DNA from: Actinomycetota bacterium
GTDB lineage: Bacteria; Cyanobacteriota; Vampirovibrionia; Obscuribacterales; Obscuribacteraceae
Length of the DNA stretch: 11,733 nucleotides
Direction: 5' to 3'
Assembly (NCBI GenBank): GCA_903970355.1
Contig: CAJCIF010000281.1
Location: 1 to 11,733 of the forward strand
The notes beneath the pieces are model-generated. The model did not search any database. It was not told where the DNA came from and saw only the letters and a program-made list of their open reading frames with translations. Below, piece after piece: positions 1-4,774 of this stretch (its first letter is position 1; every line of letters begins with the position of its first letter). The translations under genes and the position numbers were made by a program.

Positions 1-128
1 CTCTCAAAATAATTCAAGAAGGGGCAGGCAAGGAGTGGGATCCGCGCATCGTAAAAACGTTCCTTTTGCTCCTGCAAAAAGAAATGCCGCCGCCGCCAGA
101 GTCCAGAAAAACTGTACCAACGCAATAG
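1..128 (+). CDS. C-terminal fragment of a probable HD-GYP domain protein (5' end outside the window)
   Basis: An open frame with codons starting at base 3 enters from the left edge and stops at TAG 126-128. It has no start codon inside the window. The 41 visible residues include GAGKEWDPRIVKTFLLLL and then a polar, proline-rich tail (MPPPPESRKT). The pattern G-x-G-x-x-[WF]-D-P-x-[VI]-V-x-x-F-L is the usual closing segment of HD-GYP cyclic-di-GMP phosphodiesterases and related HD response regulators, where it forms the last helix after the metal-binding core. The metal-binding HD and GYP motifs themselves would lie upstream and are not visible, so the activity cannot be judged. An ordinary HDOD or other HD-family protein is possible. 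No clear intrinsic terminator follows; a weak CACCA/TGGTG stem at 164-180 lacks a T-run. Confidence 0.55.
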   Translation, partial: LKIIQEGAGKEWDPRIVKTFLLLLQKEMPPPPESRKTVPTQ

Positions 129-218
129 TAGTTCAACCTCGCATGGTAACATTCCAGTTCCGACACCAAAATAAATGGTGCCGGCGAATTACCCTGGTTG
201 CTAAAAGGAATATGTAAA

Positions 219-932
219 ATGTCCAAGCCTTTGTTCGTTGCTTTAGTACTTGCTGAAATATTGTCTGCCAGCTCTCTTTGCCAGGCCCAGTCTTTAAAAG
301 TGGATAACCCCGCGCCGTTAAGCGCAGGCGTGAACAAAGGCACGATCGACAGTTTTGTAGGCGATCACTTCTGGTACTTCATTGCCCAACCAGGACACTT
401 CACAATCGAGTTCTCAGCCGGAAACCCGGAAGAAGGATTTTCAGTTGGTGGCAAATGCTCAGCAGGAGCCGCTTTTGCTCCAAACAAACCAGGCTCAACT
501 CTCACATATAAAGAAAATGGGGGGCGTACGGTATTTCAGGGTTCCTGTACACAACCGAGCAAAGTCGTCGTTATGGTTGAACCAAAGAGTTCACCGTTAG
601 TGCGGCAAACAACTCCTTACACTATTGCCGTAAACGGCAGTGCCAGTTTTGGAGGAACACCTTCTGCAGTAGCAACTGCTGCTTCCACTCCGTCTGTAGT
701 GGGTGTATACAACTTCAAGCTAAATGATTTCGGAGCAGCCAAGTTTCAAACAGATGGCACCGTTGTCACCACATCTGGTGACACTGGCAAATGGGTTCTT
801 TTCGACGCACCGACACGAAGTTATGTTCTTACGATCCGCGATCAAAAATTGAGCCTCACTTTCGAACCAGGTCGCGGGTTCATTGATTCGAATAACGGTA
901 ACCTCATTCTTGAAGCTAAGCCCATCCAATAG
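219..932 (+). CDS. Secreted two-part beta-rich hypothetical protein
   Basis: I do not recognise the family. ATG 219 is preferred to the in-frame TTG at 198 because AAAGGA (204-209) sits 9 nt upstream of it and because it puts a textbook signal peptide at the N-terminus. The product is 237 residues: a short basic start (MSKP), a hydrophobic core and a likely signal peptidase I site after LCQAQ (about residue 24). No lipobox is present. The first half of the mature protein has alternating beta-strand character and resembles domains that follow secreted peptidases in style only. A Ser/Ala/Thr-rich linker at about residues 142-160 leads to a second small beta domain beginning SVVGVYNFKLNDFG and ending at the C-terminus. 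Cysteines in the first domain may pair in the periplasm. The role is unknown; an extracytoplasmic binding or surface protein is the safest reading. Confidence 0.8.
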   Translation: MSKPLFVALVLAEILSASSLCQAQSLKVDNPAPLSAGVNKGTIDSFVGDHFWYFIAQPGHFTIEFSAGNPEEGFSVGGKCSAGAAFAPNKPGSTLTYKENGGRTVFQGSCTQPSKVVVMVEPKSSPLVRQTTPYTIAVNGSASFGGTPSAVATAASTPSVVGVYNFKLNDFGAAKFQTDGTVVTTSGDTGKWVLFDAPTRSYVLTIRDQKLSLTFEPGRGFIDSNNGNLILEAKPIQ

Positions 933-971
933 CTAATTCAATAGACTGGTTTGTTTAGCAAAACGCGACTT

Positions 972-1394
972 TTAATAGACGCTTTGCGGAATTTCACCGG
1001 TGCCTGGCGCTTCGAAATGGCTATTCTTTATGTCTTTAAGAATGCGATATTCGGTTGCCTTAGAATTCAGGTTGAGTGGACCGGTTTCTTTTCCTTCTTT
1101 TCTTGCATACCCATGTAAGGCATAAGCATTAGGAGCCGGAACGTAGTACTGCCTGGTGGCTTGCCATGGTGAGGCTACTACAGCCATAGGTTGACCGGAA
1201 CTGGAGTAGACGATATTAGAAGCGGCATAAGACGGAATGAAAACAACAGAACTAGTTCCTGCCGTTGCGTTTGCATTCGGAGAAACGGTTACCGTAACTA
1301 CGTCTGGCTCAACAGCGCCAGCGGGCAGCTGAAGACCAGCCAGGCCCATTAAAACCATCGACAGGGGCAATATTTGCCTTGCTCTATTAAACAT
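972..1394 (-). CDS. Small secreted hypothetical protein
   Basis: A 140-residue protein of no family I know. It starts at ATG 1394 behind a strong GGAGG Shine-Dalgarno (minus strand, about 11-13 nt upstream) and stops at TAA 974-972. Residues 1-27 form a signal peptide: MFNRAR, then a hydrophobic stretch, then LPAGA before VEPDVV. The mature part is rich in Val, Ala, Ser, Thr and Tyr in its first two thirds (low-complexity beta-like, VVTVTVSPNANATAG) and becomes charged toward the C-terminus. It has no Cys in the mature part. It converges on the gene at 219-932 with a 39-nt gap. Upstream on its own strand lies the long gene-poor region 1395-1734, so it is probably monocistronic. A structural or envelope-associated role is only inferred from export. 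Confidence 0.8.
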   Translation of the reverse strand: MFNRARQILPLSMVLMGLAGLQLPAGAVEPDVVTVTVSPNANATAGTSSVVFIPSYAASNIVYSSSGQPMAVVASPWQATRQYYVPAPNAYALHGYARKEGKETGPLNLNSKATEYRILKDIKNSHFEAPGTGEIPQSVY

Positions 1395-1690
1395 GTGCTG
1401 GTTCCCACCTCCGCTCGTTTTCTAATTAAATGGATTCCATAAATACATATTGGTCGCTAAATTTGACTTGACAGGTTGGACGCCTAAGTTTCGGAAAATG
1501 TTTCCGGAACGCAGATAGCATGCCGCATCCGGGCTCAGAGCGGACCCGTCCATACCGCATCGGTGCATCTATCTATTGACTGCGTCTCAACCACGCAAAG
1601 GTTGATACCATCACCAATACCAAGTCAATTCGCTAGTCGTCGAACATTTCATCATTAAAGGTGCGCGTCAAGCCTTGATGAAATCAGGAT
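1395..1690. other. Gene-poor stretch with inverted repeats
   Basis: No convincing coding frame on either strand. It holds the ribosome binding site and presumably the promoter of the minus-strand gene at 972-1394. It contains a small perfect hairpin, CGGAAA/TTTCCG with a 3-nt loop at 1492-1506, and a 9-bp perfect inverted repeat at 1646-1684. A 13-mer GGTGCATCTATCT at 1562-1574 recurs with one mismatch at 1804-1816. TTGACA-like boxes at 1468 and 1576 have no good -10 partner. Confidence 0.5.
1646..1684. repeat. 9-bp perfect inverted repeat with a nested stem
   Basis: ATTTCATCA (1646-1654) and TGATGAAAT (1676-1684) are exact reverse complements, 21 nt apart. Inside, AAGG (1658-1661) can pair with CCTT (1673-1676), which would form a bulged stem-loop as RNA. 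The right arm overlaps the TTGATG box of the promoter at 1675-1702, so as DNA it could be a regulator binding site. Function unknown. Confidence 0.5.
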
Positions 1691-1702
1691 CTTTGATATA
1701 CT
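1675..1702 (+). promoter_or_regulatory. Putative extended -10 promoter for a small RNA
   Basis: TTGATG (1675-1680, four of six matches to the -35 consensus) is followed after 16 nt by TATACT (1697-1702, five of six). TG at 1694-1695, one base before the -10 box, makes it an extended -10 element (TGATATACT). Transcription would start near 1708-1710. No plus-strand protein gene of normal size begins downstream. Confidence 0.45.
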
Positions 1703-1720
1703 GAGGAGTGGAGTTACGAA

Positions 1721-1738
1721 ATGCTATGCTTCTTTTAA
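1721..1738 (+). CDS. Possible five-codon leader peptide (MLCFF)
   Basis: ATG CTA TGC TTC TTT TAA is preceded by GGAG (1710-1713) at a good 7-nt spacing and lies at the 5' end of the candidate small RNA. Such a short frame can occur by chance. The only support is the ribosome binding site and the position inside a hairpin, 115 nt ahead of a terminator. Confidence 0.15.
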   Translation: MLCFF

Positions 1739-2163
1739 GCGGAACTCTCCTCTAACAGTTCCGAGAAATTATTTATTGTCAGAAGTACGCATTCGAACGC
1801 CCTGGTGCATCTGTCTCTCGCACTCAGCGAGTAGATATAGGAGCAAGCCTCTCTGAGACCGGTGGGTGAACCGGCAGAGGGGCTTGGTTTTTGTATACGT
1901 TTTTTCAATTGCTCGCGCTGCGATCTCAATTCATTCGCATCGCAATTTTGTATTTGTATCGCTGCATAAAATTGCTCTACTGCTCCACGAATTTCATTTT
2001 GATCTTCGCCCGAAAAAAGGGCCAATTTCGGAAGATCCATCAAACATAAAAATTGGCACGGCAATGCCATGCCCCAACAGGGTGCATATATTTTCGCTGC
2101 GAACCTTTCTGTATCGATCCACTGATCGCATTTTGAAACGATCCAATCATTTTCCCATTCCAA
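1735..2163 (-). CDS. Doubtful hypothetical ORF, possibly a gene remnant
   Basis: A 142-residue frame without a recognisable family. Its only start is TTG 2163, with no Shine-Dalgarno in front, and the frame stays open upstream to a TGA at 2223-2221 without any ATG or GTG. The middle (ALFSGEDQNEIRGAVEQF, then a Glu/Lys/Arg-rich helix) looks protein-like. The ends are Cys- and Ser-rich and less convincing. A second minus-strand frame is open from beyond 2220 to about 2044 and encodes a hydrophobic run (VVIPYAVLVLFAIEL). The region may therefore be a frameshifted relic of one membrane protein whose parts now sit in two frames. The last third overlaps, in antisense, the terminator and body of the candidate small RNA, which argues against the C-terminal part being under protein selection. 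Confidence 0.25.
   Translation of the reverse strand: MEWENDWIVSKCDQWIDTERFAAKIYAPCWGMALPCQFLCLMDLPKLALFSGEDQNEIRGAVEQFYAAIQIQNCDANELRSQREQLKKRIQKPSPSAGSPTGLREACSYIYSLSARDRCTRAFECVLLTINNFSELLEESSA
1844..1893 (+). terminator. Strong intrinsic terminator, plus-strand oriented
   Basis: The 12-nt arm CAAGCCTCTCTG (1844-1855) pairs with CAGAGGGGCTTG (1875-1886) with a single G-T wobble. Stacked inside is CCGGT/ACCGG (1859-1863 with 1870-1874) around the loop GGGTGA. A T-run follows at 1888-1892, and a second one after 1899. On the opposite strand no T-run follows the hairpin, so it points rightward. Confidence 0.75.
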
Positions 2164-2336
2164 AGTTCTATTGCAAATAACACTAGCACCGCATACGGTA
2201 TCACTACTTTTCGTACCGAATCACTGCGATCAACTTGCCAGTTTTCTTTGACAACGATCCAGAATTAATGAGGTGGGTCGATCCCTCGCGCGAACTGAAC
2301 TACCCCTATGCCCGCCCTAGATTACGAAATCGAAAC
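2164..2336. other. Intergenic stretch without a supported gene
   Basis: Short open frames exist on both strands but none has a ribosome binding site or a recognisable product. On the minus strand, one frame ends in SLSKKTGKLIAVIRYEK at a TAG just upstream of the ORF at 1735-2163, and another carries a hydrophobic segment. Both could be relics. On the plus strand a TTG-initiated 64-codon frame (2235-2429) overlaps the methyltransferase promoter and leader and is not credible. Confidence 0.4.
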
Positions 2337-2365
2337 TTGCCAACCGCACACTTCGGTGTTACATT
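2337..2365 (+). promoter_or_regulatory. Putative sigma70-type promoter of the methyltransferase gene
   Basis: TTGCCA (2337-2342, five of six) and TACATT (2360-2365, four of six) are spaced by 17 nt. Transcription would start near 2372 and leave a leader of about 70 nt. The leader holds a GGCAC/GTGCC hairpin (2385-2398) and a run of six T at 2422-2427. Confidence 0.35.
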
Positions 2366-2442
2366 AGCGTCCCCGGTGAGGAAAGGCACGCAGGTGCCGA
2401 CTTCGCTGTTTATCGTGTCTGTTTTTTAGTCGGTAACATTGA

Positions 2443-3243
2443 ATGCAAGCAGACTATGTCCAGGATGTCCAGGCTACCAGTTCATCCCTTTATCAAACCC
2501 CACGAGTGTACGACGCTGCTTTTTCCCACCGCGATTTTCCTGCGGAAATACACGTCCTCACTGAATGGTATTTGAGCGTTACCAAGGGCGAACCATTAGC
2601 TAGCGTTCTCGAATTAGCTGCCGGTCCGGCTAATCACTCTATTGAATACCTCAGCCGTGGCGTATCGGCGACAGCCCTCGATATTTGCCCGCAAATGATC
2701 GACTATTCTGCGCAGAAAGCCAGACAACGTGGACTTTCATTGCGTACGGTAAACGCTAACATGCTCAATTTCCGCCTGCGCGATCGTTTCGACATGGCCA
2801 TGCTTCTTACTGATTCCGCCTGTCATATTCACACTTCTAAAGACATGATCAGACATTTGCGCTGCGTTGGAGACCACCTGAACCCAGGTGGTCTTTATGT
2901 TATTGAACTTACAAAGTCTTCCAGTCCCAACTACATCAATAAGTGGTCTGCCCAAGAAAACGGTGTCGATCTCTCCATAGAGTGGGGTGCCAACGGCGAG
3001 GATGAATCGCGCCGCACGGTTTCTGCTACCACAGTAAGCGTGAGCGGCAACGTTGAGGGACAATCAATTGAGATAAATGAAACGATCAAAACTCGTTCCT
3101 GGTCGCAGTTTGCCCTTGAGAAAGCAATAACGGCCAGTGGATCGTTCACCGTAGCCAGACGTTATGGCGATTTTCTTACCGGCAGCTCTATCAACGACAA
3201 TAGCGCACCCCGGCTTATTTACATCCTTAGGAAGAACGCTTAA
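2443..3243 (+). CDS. Class I SAM-dependent methyltransferase
   Basis: A 266-residue cytosolic protein with the Rossmann-type methyltransferase layout. An N-terminal YDAAF segment (residues 23-27) is typical of small-molecule methyltransferases of the Methyltransf_25/11 kind. Motif I is VLELAAGPANHS (55-66), where the usual GxGxG is loosened to AAGPA. The acidic residue that binds the SAM ribose is expected at D80 (ALDICPQMI), followed by NANMLNF (104-110), the motif IV-like LLTDSACHI (121-129) and NPGG (147-150). The C-terminal third is beta-rich and lacks strong motifs, as expected for the substrate part. The ATG has no good Shine-Dalgarno, and the protein starts 15 nt after an unrelated stop. 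The substrate cannot be told. It ends 6 nt before a convergent gene, with no terminator between them. Confidence is high for the fold and low for any specific reaction. Confidence 0.88.
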   Translation: MQADYVQDVQATSSSLYQTPRVYDAAFSHRDFPAEIHVLTEWYLSVTKGEPLASVLELAAGPANHSIEYLSRGVSATALDICPQMIDYSAQKARQRGLSLRTVNANMLNFRLRDRFDMAMLLTDSACHIHTSKDMIRHLRCVGDHLNPGGLYVIELTKSSSPNYINKWSAQENGVDLSIEWGANGEDESRRTVSATTVSVSGNVEGQSIEINETIKTRSWSQFALEKAITASGSFTVARRYGDFLTGSSINDNSAPRLIYILRKNA

Positions 3244-3249
3244 ACCAGC

Positions 3250-3699
3250 TCAATTTCGGCGTTGGTCCGAAGAGTCTCGACCGCGCTTTGCAAATTGGGG
3301 CGGAAAGGGAGGCTTGGCCATAAGGGACTGGGCTCGCGGCGAATTTGTTCGGATTAATTCTTCGGCGAAAGCCTCAAACCACTTTACGTCCACACGGTCG
3401 GAAACCCATAGAAAGGCATCAAGGTCTTCCGATTTTTGCGGAGTTTGTTGTTCACTAAAAATGATGGCTTCCACTCGCCCTTCATCGTCGCGGATAACCT
3501 CTACTGAGGGCATGCTCGAGACGGCTGACCAGCGACCGTTATCTTTTTCGAGCTGCGATACCACTTCATTGAATAGATCTGGTGTATTGCGCTCCAGTCT
3601 ATGAAGGTGCCGGATAACTTCATCGGAGTTGTCCCGACCGTCTAGAACCGCAAAGGCCTGTTGCACTATTGTTAGCGATTTTCTTTCCGCTTCGTTCAT
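3250..3699 (-). CDS. Hypothetical cytosolic protein, last gene of a minus-strand pair or trio
   Basis: A 149-residue acidic and charged protein with no signal peptide or membrane span, of a family I do not recognise. The N-terminal 55 residues read as helices (ERKSLTIVQQAF, then HRLERNTPDLFNEVVSQLEK). The middle has a short beta section (VEVIRDDEGRVEAIIF), and the region around DAFLWVSDRVDVKWFEAFAE is again helical. The tail is basic. ATG 3699 lies 3 nt after the TAG of the upstream gene at 3703-3960, and AGGA (part of TAGGA) straddles that stop very close to the start, so translation is probably coupled. The pairing with a membrane protein carrying a Cys motif hints at a shared function, but nothing in the sequence names it. 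Confidence 0.72.
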   Translation of the reverse strand: MNEAERKSLTIVQQAFAVLDGRDNSDEVIRHLHRLERNTPDLFNEVVSQLEKDNGRWSAVSSMPSVEVIRDDEGRVEAIIFSEQQTPQKSEDLDAFLWVSDRVDVKWFEAFAEELIRTNSPRAQSLMAKPPFPPQFAKRGRDSSDQRRN

Positions 3700-3702
3700 T
3701 TC

Positions 3703-3960
3703 CTACACACTGTCTGCTTTAGCTTTGTCAGGTCTGTAACTTGTGCAATCTATCGCGAGTGGTCTCTCCGTCTTCTGGCAATCATCAGCATTGTTGAATC
3801 GACAATCTCCACACAAATATTGCCTGCTCCCTTTTTGCCGCAAGAGGTAAGGGACCGTTATTGCCAGAATAGCAGCCAGTGTGAATAACTCTACACACCA
3901 GTACAAAGAAATGGGCACAAACACACCGATCGTCCAGGATTCGCTCAAAGCATAACCCAA
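3703..3960 (-). CDS. Small membrane-anchored protein with a C-x2-C-x7-C-x10-C motif
   Basis: An 85-residue protein with one or two hydrophobic segments between residues 10 and 40 (IGVFVPISLY and CVELFTLAAILAITVPYLL), then a soluble tail bearing Cys50, Cys53, Cys61 and Cys72 in the order LCGDC...DDC...DCTSYRP. The four regularly spaced cysteines suggest a zinc or other metal site, or redox cysteines, facing whichever side the tail is on. The basic RQKGSR after the membrane span favours a cytoplasmic tail. The start is uncertain: TTG 3960 is the furthest sensible codon but has no clear ribosome binding site, and GTG codons at residues 13 and 15 would shorten it. It begins 28 nt after the SRPBCC gene and ends 3 nt before the next gene, so it is the middle of a likely minus-strand operon. 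Confidence 0.65.
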   Translation of the reverse strand: MGYALSESWTIGVFVPISLYWCVELFTLAAILAITVPYLLRQKGSRQYLCGDCRFNNADDCQKTERPLAIDCTSYRPDKAKADSV

Positions 3961-3988
3961 ATGGCGTTTTAGCGCTAAGGCCGGGTAA

Positions 3989-4597
3989 CTATTCTATTGA
4001 TTTACTGGGGGTCTCACTAGCCTGCTTCAGGCGAATAAGGGTATTCGGCACGTAACTCTTTGCTTGCAAACGCATGAACCATGCCGGTAAAAGGAAACCG
4101 CCATCAATATAGAACGTGTAAACAATCTTGGTTGTATTCGTCTCTTCGCCGTCAAACAATTCCCAACTTCCCATCAATTGCTTGAGCGAGCCGCTTATTC
4201 GTCGCCATTTGATTAATCGCGGTTTAGTTTCCGTCAGTTCGACAACGTAATCAAATTTGATAGGAGTTATAACCGGTTGCACAACCTGGTGAATAATTTT
4301 GGTATTACCATTGATACCAATAATTTTGCAATATTTCAAATTTCGAAAGAGTTTCGGAGTGTGGTCGTAATCCGTCATTACTTGCCACACCTTATCTGAA
4401 GGAGCATTAACCGTTATCGTAGCGACCGTGCAAGTATTGCCATCGATTTTCTGCTCCATCACTTTCACATCAGAAGGAATGGCGACGGGAGCAACTGGAG
4501 TACAACTTGAATCGGCATAAGCGGCAGGCACCAAAGCAATCAGCAAAGCCATAATGAGACATGGTGCTTTGCAGTTAACTCTTTTAAGACCGTCCAA
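3989..4597 (-). CDS. Secreted SRPBCC (START / polyketide-cyclase-like) protein
   Basis: A 202-residue exported protein whose mature part matches the SRPBCC ligand-binding fold. TTG 4597 is chosen because AAGGA (minus strand, 4612-4608) lies 10 nt upstream; ATG at residue 16 is the alternative. The signal peptide runs to AYA at residue 28. The typical first helix is NAPSDKVWQVMTDYDHTPKLF (64-84), followed by a strand ending in CKIIG. Long antiparallel strands follow (IIHQVVQPVI, FDYVVELTE, RLIKWRRISGSL), then GSWELFD (143-149), TKIVYTFYIDGGFLLPAW (156-173) and the long C-terminal helix. Such proteins bind hydrophobic ligands in the pocket beneath the last helix. The ligand here is unknown. It heads a probable operon with the genes at 3703-3960 and 3250-3699. 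A terminator-like hairpin sits immediately upstream of its ribosome binding site. Confidence 0.8.
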   Translation of the reverse strand: MDGLKRVNCKAPCLIMALLIALVPAAYADSSCTPVAPVAIPSDVKVMEQKIDGNTCTVATITVNAPSDKVWQVMTDYDHTPKLFRNLKYCKIIGINGNTKIIHQVVQPVITPIKFDYVVELTETKPRLIKWRRISGSLKQLMGSWELFDGEETNTTKIVYTFYIDGGFLLPAWFMRLQAKSYVPNTLIRLKQASETPSKSIE

Positions 4598-4612
4598 GAT
4601 ATCCCGTTCCTT

Positions 4613-4639
4613 AAAAATGGGCGAACACGCCCCTTTTTT
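4613..4639. terminator. Bidirectional terminator-like hairpin at the 5' end of the SRPBCC gene
   Basis: GGGCG (4619-4623) pairs with CGCCC (4628-4632) around AACA, flanked by AAAAA (4613-4617) and TTTTTT (4634-4639), so it has a T-run in either direction. On the minus strand its T-run is followed directly by the AAGGA ribosome binding site of the SRPBCC gene. It could therefore act as an attenuator in that leader, or simply stop plus-strand transcription from the left. Confidence 0.7.
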
Positions 4640-4709
4640 GTTAAAGCACAGGGATGGGGGAGAAGGGGTTAAAGGAAGCGTTAAGGTTACGTGGGAAAGT
4701 CCGATAATT

Positions 4710-4739
4710 TTGACGTTTTGCCCGATAAGCCAATATCAT
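4710..4739 (+). promoter_or_regulatory. Sigma70-type promoter of the TPR protein gene
   Basis: TTGACG (4710-4715, five of six) and TATCAT (4734-4739, five of six) are spaced by 18 nt. The start point would be near 4746, giving a leader of about 29 nt before ATG 4775. The leader shows no clear Shine-Dalgarno. Confidence 0.6.
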
Positions 4740-4774
4740 AGGTGGGTTCTGTTTCCAATCTTGTGATCAACTAA

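Larger units (their letters stand above)
1708..1893 (+). ncRNA. Candidate novel small RNA (about 185 nt)
   Basis: This call rests on architecture, not on a known family. A plausible extended -10 promoter ends at 1702 and a strong intrinsic terminator ends at about 1892, with no plus-strand gene of usual size between. Near the 5' end, GAGTT (1711-1715) pairs with AACTC (1743-1747) around an inner GCTT/AAGC hairpin (1728-1740). An alternative stem GGAACT/AGTTCC (1741-1746 with 1757-1762) would compete with it. I see no tRNA, tmRNA, RNase P or riboswitch signature. The length resembles 6S RNA, but the two ends do not pair as 6S RNA would. It runs antisense to the 3' part of the weak minus-strand ORF at 1735-2163. 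A five-codon reading frame (1721-1738) lies in its 5' hairpin, so a leader or dual-function RNA is possible. Confidence 0.4.

Noticed and set aside
35..217. Plus-strand 60-codon frame
   Set aside because: It overlaps the HD-GYP-like tail in another frame and has an atypical composition; the overlapping frame has a clear family signature.
14..343. Minus-strand 109-codon frame
   Set aside because: Antisense to the HD-GYP tail and to the signal peptide region of the 219-932 gene; no ribosome binding site and no recognisable content.
933..971. Terminator between the convergent genes at 219 and 972
   Set aside because: Only a 4-bp TTTG/CAAA pairing is present; too weak to call.
1786..1802. tRNA T-arm-like segment GCATTCGAACGCC
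   Set aside because: No acceptor, anticodon or D-arm pairing can be built around it.
2235..2429. 64-codon plus frame before the methyltransferase
   Set aside because: TTG start without a ribosome binding site, overlaps the likely promoter and leader, and has no family resemblance.
3164..3604. 146-codon plus frame
   Set aside because: It overlaps the end of the methyltransferase in another frame and is antisense to the 149-residue gene, which has a coupled start.
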